NCBI GenBank assembly: GCA_963668655.2
Contig: CAXXPQ010000002.1
Coordinates: forward strand, 1 to 64,000
Source: G963668655 sp963668655
Lineage (GTDB): Bacteria; Myxococcota_A; SURF-8
DNA: 64,000 nucleotides
Reading direction: 5' to 3'
The translations under genes were made by a program, and so were the position numbers. Below the pieces are notes generated by a model. The model did no database searches. It was given only the letters and a program-made list of their open reading frames with translations, and was not told the DNA's origin. Shown here in pieces: positions 8,672 to 18,900 of the stretch; position 1 is the first letter of the stretch, and each line of letters starts with the position of its first letter.

Positions 8672-9060
8672 TATTTGAATCTGAAGCCCTGTTTTCGGCC
8701 AACATACTGAAAACAGGGTTTATTTTTGGTGTTCCAATAGCTTCTTCGAAATCGTCAAACCCTTCGATACGATCCTTTGAACAAACCAATCCTTCAGGGA
8801 AAATCATTTCCTGAAGAACCTGCTTTTCCTTGATGTCGAGTCCTTGCCAGAGCGTATCAAGCTCACAGAGCACGTTGATTCCAAAGTCGATTAAAGTGCC
8901 CATGATCTGGGCCCAGCGTTCGAAGGAGCCGAGGCGATGGGCGGAGAGGGGTTTCCCGCTAGCAATCCAGTGGCGAACGAGAAGGAGGATCGCCCGGACG
9001 AGGCTTGCTCGGTTCTCCCGCACCCAGTCCAGGAAAGGATCGTGCTTGAAGGAGTCCCCT
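8664..9060 (-). pseudogene. Chimeric remnant: primase C-terminus joined to serine-recombinase C-terminus
   Basis: Read from about 9060 down to 8664 without a convincing start. The first part (WVRENRASLVRAILLLVRHW ... LGSFERWAQIMGTL) resembles the C-terminal tail of phage D5-type primases. From about 8873 the frame continues as the C-terminal signature of site-specific serine recombinases (KEKQVLQEMIFPEGL ... GTPKINPVFSMLAEN). The two are joined in one frame, probably by deletion between decayed phage genes. The stop overlaps the 3' end of the tRNA on the other strand. Neither domain is complete, so no function is expected. Confidence 0.5.
8687..8727 (+). terminator. Rho-independent terminator after tRNA-His
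   Basis: A perfect 10-bp stem (CCCTGTTTTC at 8687-8696 with GAAAACAGGG at 8709-8718) encloses a 12-base loop and is followed by TTTATTTTT. It lies 15 bases after the tRNA, so it ends that transcript. Confidence 0.92.
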
Positions 9061-9639
9061 TGCCGGACCGTCCGATAAATTGAATGCGGCCTTAAGCAGA
9101 GAATCTCTGCAAACCGAGAGAATTTCGGAAAGGCGGTGGATGGGGCAGATCAGGCAGGATGTGTGGGAGACTGAATATGCTCTAAGTTAACGGATATAAA
9201 CGGTTTTCTTGTATGTTCGCGCTGCTCGCCGTTATTCATTTCTCTGTCCGTTTCGGCGGAACCAACCCACGCAAAAGATAAGGCCCGATTTGAGGATTGG
9301 CCGTGCCGCTCGGAAGCGACCGGTGCGAAAAAATGAGGGGCAATGGGCCTGGAGTTCGGGGCTGAAGTCGCTCGATCCATCCCCGCAGAGCCGGGCCACA
9401 ACCCATTCCCATAAAGCGCTTGCAGAAAACCCCTTCTACGGGAAGATCGGACGGCCATGCCGGGGCTCTCGATTACCGGGACGCTGTCGACCGGGCATTT
9501 TCGACCATGCGCAAGGCTGGACGAAGGGCTCGTTTCACGTTCTATCATCCGCTTTTCGGGCATCCGGACACACCACTCCTTCCACGATCCAGTCGTCCAA
9601 TCCGTATTTGCACTGCACGATAGCCGAACCCGATGTCTC
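9061..9639. other. Non-coding stretch bordering the first integrase-core transposon
   Basis: Long open frames here are antisense or composition artefacts and I support no gene. The motif CATAAAGCGCTT at 9410-9421, with its near-identical surroundings, recurs beside the second transposon copy at 23752-23763. The part from about 9408 may therefore belong to the transposon. Confidence 0.45.
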
Positions 9640-10621
9640 TCAGGCGGCCTGTTCGTCGTCCACCCAGCGGTAGCCCACCAGCTTGCCGTCGGCGAACTCG
9701 ACGCTACCGAGCCGCTTCGCCCGTACATCGTCGATCCGGACCACGTCCGTAATCCTCTTCCCGACGGCGTACTCGGACGGCGTCATCCCGTCCAGGGCTT
9801 CGTGGGCGCGGTACTCGTTGAACCAGGTCCGGTATTCATCCAGCAGCCACTGCAGCTGCTCGACGCTCTCCACCCGGAAATGGTTGAGGAACTCCAGTTT
9901 GACGCTCTGGAGCGCCCGCTCGGCGAAGCAGTTCATGGTCGGGTATCTCGGCGGGCTTTTCAGTTCCTTGATCTCGGAGACCGCCAGCAGTCGCATCACC
10001 TGGCCCTTGAAGAGCGGATCGCGGTCGTGGATAAGTTTCAGCGGATGGCGCTTCCACTTGCGGAACACCTCGACCAGCGTCCCGGCAACGCGGAAGGAGT
10101 CAAGGAAGCGATAGCGTTCGAAAGCGCGCAGTTCCAGAATCTCCTTGGTGCAGGTGTCACTGACAAGCAGGATGGCCACCTCGGAGCCTTTGCGCAGGTG
10201 CGTGAAAAAGAAATCCATGCACCACGCCTCGTCCTTGAAGGTTCCCATCCACTTCTTCCATTTCGGTCGGTTGTCGTCGATGGGATCGAGGCCGTGCTCC
10301 TTCAGAATCCTGGCCACCGTGAATTTCGACACCATGATGCCCATGCGAGCGAGAGTCTTGGAAATCTTGACCGCTCCGAACCGAGGGTTTTCCCGCTTTA
10401 TCCGCAGCACCCATTCGATAATCACCGCATCCACGGGCGGTCGGCCGCCGGGATTCTTCGGCTTCGTAAACGGATGGCGCAGGCGTGCCGCCCACGTTTT
10501 CACCGTGGCCGGGCTGGAGCCGAGGAACTTCCTCTGGAACAACCGGTTCCCGCGCGTCAGCAGGTAAGCATAGACTTGGGCCATACGGGTTGAAAGCGAC
10601 ATGGGAGCGCGCTTGTTTCTA

Positions 10622-11486
10622 GACAGTGTCGTCACAAGACATTGAGCCACAATACAAGGCATCGGATGTGGACGGCGGCGAGGAATGAGGCGGCGTTTTT
10701 GGCATAACGGGTAGCGATACCGCGCCAGCGTTTCAAATGGAGAAAGGCGTTTTCCACCAGATGCCGCTCGCGGTAAAGTTCTTTGTCGTAGTCGCGTTGG
10801 ATCGTGCGGTTCTTTTTCGGCGGAATGACCGGTTCCGTTCCGTTTTCTCGGCATTCTTCCACGATGGCGTTCGCGTCATATCCCTTGTCGGCCAGTAAGT
10901 ACGCGGCGTCCAGCCCTTCGATCAAGGTGTGAGCCTGCGTGCAATCCGCTGTGGGACCGTCCGTAATAAGGACTCGGAGCGGCATACCATGCGCATCCAC
11001 GGCCAGGTGTATCTTGGAGTTGAGCCCCCTTTTGTGCGGCCCATCGCCTGATTGCCGCCTACCGCTCCCGCTGCGTCCGGGTGGACTTTCACGTGGCTGG
11101 CGTCGATCATCAGACATTCGTAATCGGGATCGTCGATGAGAGTTTCGAGCAACGCTTCCCATACTCCCTTGTCTCGCCAGCGGCAAAAGCGACGATGGGT
11201 ATTCTTCCAGTCGCCGTAATCGGGCGGCAGGTCGCGCCAGGGAGCGCCGGTGCGCAAAATCCAGAAAACGGCATTGATGAACCGGCGATTGTCGTGGGCG
11301 ATGCCGCCCCAAACACCTCTTCGGCCCGGAAGATGGGGCTCCAGAAGGCTCCAGACGTGATCTGAAATGTCGTGTCGGTGATAGGTGGCTTCCATTTAAT
11401 TCCTCTCAATGTATTATATTGAGAGGAATTATACTCCAACACGAAACTCGTGTCGAGAATATTCATTTACTCGTGACGACACTATC
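10622..11486 (-). mobile_element. IS5-family insertion sequence, 865 bp, second copy
   Basis: The ends GACAGTGTCGTCACAAG (10622-10638) and the complement of GATAGTGTCGTCACGAG (11470-11486) form the inverted repeat. The target TA is duplicated at 10620-10621 and 11487-11488. It has the same length as the copy at 1276-2140, with visible base differences, so it is a related variant. Confidence 0.92.
10632..11395 (-). CDS. IS5-family transposase made by -1 frameshifting, second copy
   Basis: The first frame runs from ATG 11395 (HDISDHVWSLLEPHLPGRRG), and the catalytic frame ends at 10632 (LADKGYDANAIVE, LVENAFLHLKRWRGIATRY). The frames meet at A AAA GGG (complement of 11027-11033). The fused length is 254 residues, equal to the first copy. 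The two copies differ by scattered substitutions (for example GRRGVWGG against GRKGAWGG), which shows both have been under coding constraint. Confidence 0.88.
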
Positions 11487-11958
11487 TAGCCCGGTGCAGT
11501 TCCTTCCGAAGCGATTCGTTGACGGCCTTCAGCGCCAGGTTTTCCGAGTAGAGGCGACGAAGTTCGCTCGGATGGGGCGAATAGCCGATCCTCGAAAGCT
11601 GATCGACGAGCAGCAGCAATGGCCAGGTCAGACAGAGGCGGAGCAACGGCATAGGACAACGACTTTCTACATCCAATGGTACACATCAAACAGATCAACA
11701 GTGGGCTGACAAGGGTACAACACGGATTGCGTCAACCACAATAGGTTGTTTTCACAAAGGCCCCGAGGGGAGGTCGTTGATCATGCCGTCAAATTCATAA
11801 AATTGGGTCTGATTTGGAAGACTAGAATCCAAAGCAACAAGAGAGTGAGACTATATGAATTAGCCATTCCCCTTCACTACGGTTGAGGTTGAGCAGCGGC
11901 GGAGTCGGTCCTGTGGAACCGTAGCAGTAAGCACCCCGTGTTTCCCCTGGGGAATATA

Positions 11959-14900
11959 TTACGGAATTTCATCTTCCTCTCTACGGATTCTTTCTTCCTC
12001 GGCCTGCGCCAGTGATGATTTCCGCTCGATATCAGCCCATTCTCTAATCCTTTTTAGCGGATGACTTAGAAACCTCGTGGCCACTTCGGCTTCTTTCTCG
12101 TGCTGTTCTGCAATATTGCCAACATACATTTTGAAGTTCCCGACACCGGCGCAGAATTCATGAAACACCCGTTCATTATCCTCGAACTCGGTCAAAATGA
12201 ACTCCGTAATTTCCGGAACAAGCGGTTTACCGTTGCCATCAAGCATTGGTGAAGGAGCGTGCCTGACAAACTGTGCAGCACCTTTGGCTCCGGCGGTCGT
12301 CAACCAGCTTTTAACAATTTCGAAAGGCAGTTTAGAAATCAACGGACGGAATTTACCCATATATATGTACTGCCATTTCGCATCATCGAGCATGACAGAT
12401 CCAACGACATCCATCACAATATTTGGATGATTTTCAACAAGTTTTCCAAGAACTTCTTTGGATTCTTCTCGCCAATGAATATCTTTATCGGTTGACGCCT
12501 TTTTCAATAAGTTTTTGAGTTGTTCCTCTCTTTGATGGTCGTATTGATACAAACTTAGGATCAAAGAATTCCACTCGTATGTACGAACAAGTTCCTGGCC
12601 GACAGCTTGATCCAGAACCTCCCATATCAAGGAAAGAGCTTCATCTTCTATTGCTTCATGTAATTCAGGTGGTCTTTCTTCTATTCTGAGCCTGAAATAG
12701 GAAAGTTGGATAATGACACTTAACGATTTGGAAGATTCTTTGGGCCTCGACTTAAACAGCAGTTTGACGATTTGTGTAAAATTCGTTATTGAAATTCTCT
12801 GTATTAATCCTCCGTAGACGAAGTTGGAAAAAGAGAGCGCTGATAGTTTATCGGTTTTTACAAGCTCAATGCTTCGTTCGACTGTTCTGGTTTTCTCTGC
12901 ACCGATAAGGAATATTTCGAAAGCCGCTTCTGCATCGTTTTCCTGAACTTCATCGATCCTTAAATTCAAGTCTTCAATCGAATCCTTGTGGTATTTGAGA
13001 ATTCCAGAGACATATCCTTTTGCCATTCTATAAGAACGCCTATCTGTAGAAAGATGAACGATCTTCTCGAAGTAGGCAAGGGATGAATCATGGTAGGCAA
13101 TCGCACCGCCAAGTTCCAATGAGCTTTTAGCTTCCTCAGAAAACAACCAAACCGCTTCTTGATCGAACAAACCGTCTTCAGAAACAAGCCTCTGGGCGAT
13201 GTCTTTGAGTGAATCGATCCATTCGTCTTTTCCCTTAATCATATCGTAATGCCAAGGCTCGACTCCGACGGCTTTAACCAAACGCCAGTGAAACGTATCA
13301 GGAAGCAATGATTCAAGCCACTTTTCCACTGCTTGACAGTACTTGGAATCGGCGCGACCAGGTTTGCAATCGTAATGAAGAAATTCTTCTCCTGTTTCCA
13401 AAGTTTTTGAAACAACGCTTTCGGTCAGTTCGGCGGTATTATAAAGATTCCGAATCGGTTCGAGCATTCTATAGTTCAATATGGATCGTAAATTTTCCAA
13501 AACGACTCGAAACACTGCGTCTGGGAATTTGTTTACGCGGCTCTCAAGAAATTCAATCGATGACTTGTAGGCCTCAATAAACTGTTTATCATCATCGGGT
13601 TTCCACTCTGGTGGTGCTAGCCTGCCGCCAATTATTTTGGAAACACCTGACCTCGTATACTCTCCTTTCAAACTACTTCCAATGGCTGGAAAGGCTAATC
13701 CTATCGTTGCATCATCTCCTTTTTCCACAATAGTTTCTAGTATTTTCAATCGTTCTTCAAATGGTATTGATGTCCCGGACAAACCGATTTGAAATATCTG
13801 TCGATAGATCCCTGTCGCATTATTGGAGATTCCTGGTTCACTTTCTGCAAGCGCCAGTTTGCGCAAACACCGTTCTACTACTTCGAAATATTCGGCAAAT
13901 CCGCTCAGTCTTTCAAACAACCAGACCAGATGACGTCTAGCCTTCCAACCTCTCTCACAGGTGTTAATGAAGTTGAAATTGGCGCGTAAGCCGTCCTGTG
14001 GCGCTTCTTCGATCAGTTTCTCAATGGTTGGCAGATAAAATTCAGGATCGGATTCGGTCAAGGGGACGAGTCTCAAAACCGTATCGATGTCACCTAAATC
14101 GGAAGGCTTAAGGCTTCGTCCCCATTCTTGAAAAAAATCGAGAATACTTTTAACTTCTTCATTCTCTGGTAGTTCTTGCAGGCGCTCCAAAAACACTTGA
14201 AGCAATCCATCGGGTATTTTCAACATAAATGATTCTTTATTGTCTTTTATCCATGTAGTGAAAGCATATCGAAACGCAGCAAAGGCAATAATTTTAGGTG
14301 TTACATAGAAATATTTGCCACCAATTGCACAAAAACCGGGTTGGTCTTTTACTTTCCGAAATTTTATCAAGACGTCGTTTTTATCGAATTCAAAGACACT
14401 GCAAAAATCTCCAAACTCGTGCTCCTTTTCCCCTCTAAATCCGATTTTTCTAAATAAACTAAGAGCAGCGATGTATCTTCTTTCAGAATCATCTCGTAGT
14501 CTTGAGATAAACAAATCATAAGGATCCGACATTATTGCTGAAATTGTATTTACGGAAGAGATATCTTTATCAGATCTGCACAGGTCTGCCGCACTTCTTA
14601 TCCAACTCTGACAGATATCAGCATAATATCGTCTTCGTTCTTCAGGTACATCAGGATAGTTCGTTTCAAGTATTTTTAGGACTGTTTCCAAGTCTGCTCG
14701 ATCAAGCCATGGAGGCTTTGCATTAAAAGACTCCTTGTACTCGAAGTTGTCAATAGCGATGATACGAATTCGCTCTCGCGCATGGTCCGCTTTTCTTTTA
14801 ATCCTAAGTCTGTACTTCAATGAACATTCATCCGCAATGATCAGTGCATTTAAATCTTTTTTACCGGAAATATGCGCTGCAAGCTTTTCGACCTGCTCTT

Positions 14901-15663
14901 CATTGTCGGAATATATCGCTACAGAGGACTGCTGTATGGATCGATTTAGCACTTCATAAACGAGCCGTGTTTTTCCTGCCCCAGCATCTCCCAACAATTC
15001 AAAGACTGAGGAAGGTGGTATTTGTTTCCAGTCAATGTGGGATAGCAGAGCGTTTTCAATATGCTCCCATTTCTCTACCGGTACATACTGTCTAGTCACA
15101 TCTGTAATACTAGAATGCCATGTTTCCATATCCCAAAACCCCATCAACTGAGGCTTAAAGCAAGAAACAACGATAGCTGGAAACTTTGAAATCCAGGATG
15201 CCAGACGACTGGCAGTTAGAACTATCGAGGGTTTTGCCCTCGGGTAATAGGAAGTCAGTAACCTGTCAATATCAGATTCAATGTCTTTTACTTTGAGTGC
15301 CGGATTATCATCGCACACGCATAGGATATATCCATATCCAGCCATAATCCTTTCTATAACACAATTGTTTTCCACCTCGTCTTTTACATTGACATTTGTG
15401 AAGCTTGTGGCTTTGTATTGCCAGATCGTTGGTGTATTGAAGTATCCAGTGACAGAGGACTGTATTGAATCCTCCAGCAACGTGTCAATTCCTCCATCAG
15501 GTAAATTAGTCCTCATGTTTGTATAAAGCGAAGTTTCTGCTATTCCGTTGGAAAAACACTCTGATCGAATAAGTCGATCAACAAGATCGGTAAATGCACT
15601 GCCATCTCCACCTTGCATCGTCACTATGACATCTCGGGCTGAAACTTCCCATGGACCATTCAT
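11959..15663 (-). CDS. STAND-type NTPase with an N-terminal nuclease-like domain (Avs-like defence candidate)
   Basis: 1234 residues, ATG 15663 behind GAGGAG. Residues 1-140 have the spacing of a PD-(D/E)XK nuclease: Asp60 in PDGGID, then Gln82 and Lys84 in WQYK. A P-loop follows at residues 225-232 (GDAGAGKT) and a Walker B at about 273-279 (LNALIIADE). The rest is a long alpha-helical region without recognisable repeats, typical of the sensor part of large signal-transducing ATPases. In the Avs (AVAST) family such proteins sense phage proteins through the C-terminal part and activate an N-terminal effector. Assigning this protein to Avs is inference from architecture, not from sequence identity. 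It lies downstream of the damaged helicase, 255 bases apart on the same strand, and may have its own promoter. Confidence 0.7.
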   Translation of the reverse strand: MNGPWEVSARDVIVTMQGGDGSAFTDLVDRLIRSECFSNGIAETSLYTNMRTNLPDGGIDTLLEDSIQSSVTGYFNTPTIWQYKATSFTNVNVKDEVENNCVIERIMAGYGYILCVCDDNPALKVKDIESDIDRLLTSYYPRAKPSIVLTASRLASWISKFPAIVVSCFKPQLMGFWDMETWHSSITDVTRQYVPVEKWEHIENALLSHIDWKQIPPSSVFELLGDAGAGKTRLVYEVLNRSIQQSSVAIYSDNEEQVEKLAAHISGKKDLNALIIADECSLKYRLRIKRKADHARERIRIIAIDNFEYKESFNAKPPWLDRADLETVLKILETNYPDVPEERRRYYADICQSWIRSAADLCRSDKDISSVNTISAIMSDPYDLFISRLRDDSERRYIAALSLFRKIGFRGEKEHEFGDFCSVFEFDKNDVLIKFRKVKDQPGFCAIGGKYFYVTPKIIAFAAFRYAFTTWIKDNKESFMLKIPDGLLQVFLERLQELPENEEVKSILDFFQEWGRSLKPSDLGDIDTVLRLVPLTESDPEFYLPTIEKLIEEAPQDGLRANFNFINTCERGWKARRHLVWLFERLSGFAEYFEVVERCLRKLALAESEPGISNNATGIYRQIFQIGLSGTSIPFEERLKILETIVEKGDDATIGLAFPAIGSSLKGEYTRSGVSKIIGGRLAPPEWKPDDDKQFIEAYKSSIEFLESRVNKFPDAVFRVVLENLRSILNYRMLEPIRNLYNTAELTESVVSKTLETGEEFLHYDCKPGRADSKYCQAVEKWLESLLPDTFHWRLVKAVGVEPWHYDMIKGKDEWIDSLKDIAQRLVSEDGLFDQEAVWLFSEEAKSSLELGGAIAYHDSSLAYFEKIVHLSTDRRSYRMAKGYVSGILKYHKDSIEDLNLRIDEVQENDAEAAFEIFLIGAEKTRTVERSIELVKTDKLSALSFSNFVYGGLIQRISITNFTQIVKLLFKSRPKESSKSLSVIIQLSYFRLRIEERPPELHEAIEDEALSLIWEVLDQAVGQELVRTYEWNSLILSLYQYDHQREEQLKNLLKKASTDKDIHWREESKEVLGKLVENHPNIVMDVVGSVMLDDAKWQYIYMGKFRPLISKLPFEIVKSWLTTAGAKGAAQFVRHAPSPMLDGNGKPLVPEITEFILTEFEDNERVFHEFCAGVGNFKMYVGNIAEQHEKEAEVATRFLSHPLKRIREWADIERKSSLAQAEEERIRREEDEIP

Positions 15664-15918
15664 TACTGTCTCCTCGTAATTCTACCTAAGGTTAATAGAA
15701 TTAAGTAGTTTATGCACCTATCAAGCAAACCCCTTGCATCCACTTGGGCACTACCGATAGCACTTAGAACGGTTCGGAAAACCAAGTATAGCTTGTATCC
15801 GATGGTCGCAAGGATTGACGAACGGTTTCTCATCAGAAACAAATACGGGACCTCATATTCATTGCTATCTCTAGTCATTAGTATTTCCAGTATTATGTAC
15901 CCTTTGCCAATTTCTAAA

Positions 15919-18900
15919 TTATGCTTTCAACATCAATTCCAACTCTTCCATCAGCAGGCTGAAGCCAGCCGGATCTTGAATCGCCTCCGCCGCATGCTCA
16001 ACCACTTTGAACCCAGTCATCCGCGCCTTCTGCCGATTCAACTTGTCTTTCTGGGCTCGGATGAGATCGCCGTGTAGTGGCATTGATAAGCCATCGATGA
16101 AAACGAGAACTTTTTCCTCTGTGTACGCGTAATCCGCGATGGAGTAACTCCCACCGGGCAGGTTCACCCGATACTGCTGGGCATCGGGCAGACGGAAGTG
16201 ATGCTTCTCCAACTCCTTGATGAAGTCCCATTCCCGGTCACTGTCGGTCTCATTTTCTTCCGGAGCTGTGCCTGATGGCCGCCAGGGAGGTAGGTCATTC
16301 TGCTTCTCAATGTCCGACTGGACCTGCGACAGGAGCGTCACGGCCTCATGGCGATTCAGTGCTGTATGGTGCTGCTGGTTGCGGAAGTGCTTAATGCAAC
16401 GGTAGCAGGCCGTCTCACAAGCATCACCGCTAGGACAGTTGGACAAAACCTGCATCCCGGCCACTACGATTTCGGTCCAGTATTCGACCAACTGGGCCAG
16501 GAAGCCCGTACCGCCCGGGACTGGATCGTAGAACACCGCCCAATACTGTCCGTCGGCGTCCGTATTGACGAAGGTTTCAAGCTCACTGTCACCCATATCC
16601 AGGATCATGCGACAACCCATGCGGAGTCCCTCGGCCAAGTTCACAGCCTCGCTATTCTCGCTGAAGGGGCCGATCTCCACGACGTCCGACTCGATGTCCA
16701 CATGCACCGCTGTCCAGAGAATATTGGCCCGGCAGCGTTCCTTGTGGATCTTTCCGAAATTCTCCATTTCTCGATCACTGGCGAAGGGATTCCGGGTCTC
16801 TCCGCACTGAGGACATACCGGGAAGCCGATGACCGAAGGCTCCGTCTTGACCTTGGCCATGGGGCCTAAGTTGACCAGCCTTACCTCGGCGCGTTTCAGG
16901 TGTCGGAGGGTCCATTCCCCGGCCTTGGCCTCGTATCCGCCCTGGTGGCGTTGAAGCAGCATGCCGTGGATGACATAGGCCACCTGACGGCGAAAATCCG
17001 AGGTATCGTCGATCTCGCTGCTGTGTTTCAGCTCCACATCGATAATCTGACAGGAATCGAAGTCACGATGGTCGCCATCACCGCCTTCCGTGGCGGACTC
17101 GGTCGGATCGTAGACTCGATCCTTGTCCTCATCGTATCGGAGCAGGCGTTTGATAGACTCGGCGCTCTCCTCTCCACTGTGGACCTTCAGTCGATTGAAG
17201 GTCATTCGACGCACGGTGAAGATCTGCTTGTTGGCGTACACACTCGCTCCGGGGGTCAACTCTCTGAGCGCTACCGCCGCCGGACGGGTGAGGTCGATGT
17301 ATGGCTCCAGGCACTGACCAGCAACACTCTCACGGGTCAGGGTGTAGCCAGGGAAGAAGCCGTGCTGGCAGAGCCAGGAGAGGCTGTAATGGGCTTGATC
17401 CTCGTCCTGGAAGGTCCGGAGGACGTTGTTGTACTGCCGCTTGCGAGCAGCTTCTTCTTTCGTTAATTCCTGCCCATCATTTTCTTTCTGATTCAGCTTT
17501 ATTCTTGCTTGTCGATAAGCGGCCACCTCATGGAACAGACCTGCTGTGATACGACCGAGATCCTGAACAAAGCTGTCCATAACCGACCGGAGTCGTTCCG
17601 TCGAGACCGCTTCCCGATCTTCCTCTGGCCATGCGCTGCCGAAGGTGGAAGCCAATGCCTCCAGCATCGTATCAGCATGGAGCTCGATCAGAGTCTGAAG
17701 ATCTTGAAAGGCCGGAGCCTCGGAATGATGAATGAAGCGTGTGGTGTCACCGTCCTCTATTTTATTGCCTAGCCAGTGCCATAGGTAAGTCGGGAAAGCT
17801 TTGGCCAGCGTCCCTTTATCGTCATCGGTTCCGGCCAGATCCCGTAGCATGGTCAGGATGGCGCTTCGGACGTGCTTGTTGACCAGCGGCTCGTTCCGCA
17901 TGGAGAAGGACGGCACCCGGATGTCTCCGGCGATCATGGCCGGTGGATCCTCGAAGAAGTAGCGGTCGTGCTGACCGCCCCGACAGTAATTGAACACTAC
18001 CGCAAGCCGATGCTTTCGTCCGGCCCGACCGGCGCGCTGGGCATAGTTGGCGGGTGTGGGCGGCACATTGCGCATCAGAACCATCTCCAGTTTGCCGATA
18101 TCGACCCCCATTTCCAGGGTCGGTGTGGCCACGATGGTGTTGAAGTCACCGGTTTCAGATTTGAACCCCTTCTCCACTTTATCGCGGATTGCCTTTGGCA
18201 CCTGGGCGGAATGCTCGTAGCAGCGCATGGGCACGAAAGCCGTGCGTGTGAACTGCACTACGTCGTAGTTTTCCTCGTCGCGTCCGGTCTCGACGGTCTG
18301 CCCTTTGCAGAGATACTCCGGGCAGGCCTCGGTGGGCAGAGCCGAGCTATGGGAGCGGTTACAGGAACTACACAGCCTGCGGGTTGTCGCTTCACGGATA
18401 CCGATCTTGTCGGCATTGACCTGGTGCGGACCTCCGTCGATGGGAATGGCGTCAATACTCTTCTTGCGGCGCTGGACGATCTCAATGGGTGCAATCAGCT
18501 GATGGTCGATGAGCCAGTCCCAAAGCTCTTTCAGGAAATCATCCCGCGTTTTGGCATCCAGACCGTCTACAGCTTTGCTGACCAGCACCTGGGAGAAGCT
18601 GCGGCCATTGGAGGCCAGAACGCCCTTTACCAGTCTGTTCTTGCTCTTGGTCTGTTCCTCGCTTTTCTCAAGAACAACCACCTGCGGAGCCTGCCAGAAG
18701 GCTGTGGCAATTAGTCCTCGACGAACCTCTTTATCCCGATCCGTCCACCAATGACGGAGAAGCTCATCATTCATAGCCCCGTTGCTTCGATAGACATCCA
18801 GCAAAAGTCGAATGATGGAGACAATCTCCTCCGTAGCGATCCCCAGGCGTTCGGCCCAGGTTGAGAAGAACTCCGGATCGACATCAACGTCCAAACCATC

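Larger units (their letters stand above)
9640..11655 (-). pseudogene. Integrase-core transposase interrupted by an IS5-family insertion
   Basis: The 5' part (11655 to 11487) encodes the N-terminal helices (HPSELRRLYSENLALKAVNE) and ends ELHRA. The 3' part (10621 to 9640) resumes at RNKRAPMSLSTRMAQVYAYL, continues through a helix-turn-helix (GSSPATVKTWAARLRHPF) and ends in the integrase core (WCMDFFFTHLRKG, MNCFAERALQSVKLEFL). Removing the IS5 element and one TA gives exactly 382 codons, the same length as the intact copy at 23991-25139. The two proteins differ at many positions, so they are diverged relatives and not recent copies. The 3' part alone also reads through from inside the IS5 element, which could give a hybrid protein. 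Confidence 0.88.
9408..11700 (-). mobile_element. Integrase-core (rve) transposon, first copy, disrupted by IS5
   Basis: It consists of a DDE transposase (9640-11655, minus strand) plus flanking sequence that resembles the flank of the second copy. The left limit is set by the shared motif at about 9408; the right limit near 11700 is a guess. No terminal inverted repeats were found by eye. An 865-bp IS5-family element sits inside the transposase gene. Confidence 0.55.

Noticed and set aside
8664..9023. Functional gene for an integrase or primase on the minus strand beside tRNA-His
   Set aside because: The two domains are both incomplete, come from different protein families, and no start site is credible.
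9457..10593. Long open frame on the plus strand opposite the first integrase-core transposase
   Set aside because: It is antisense to a clear DDE transposase, lacks a family signature, and owes its length to GC-rich codon bias of the real gene.
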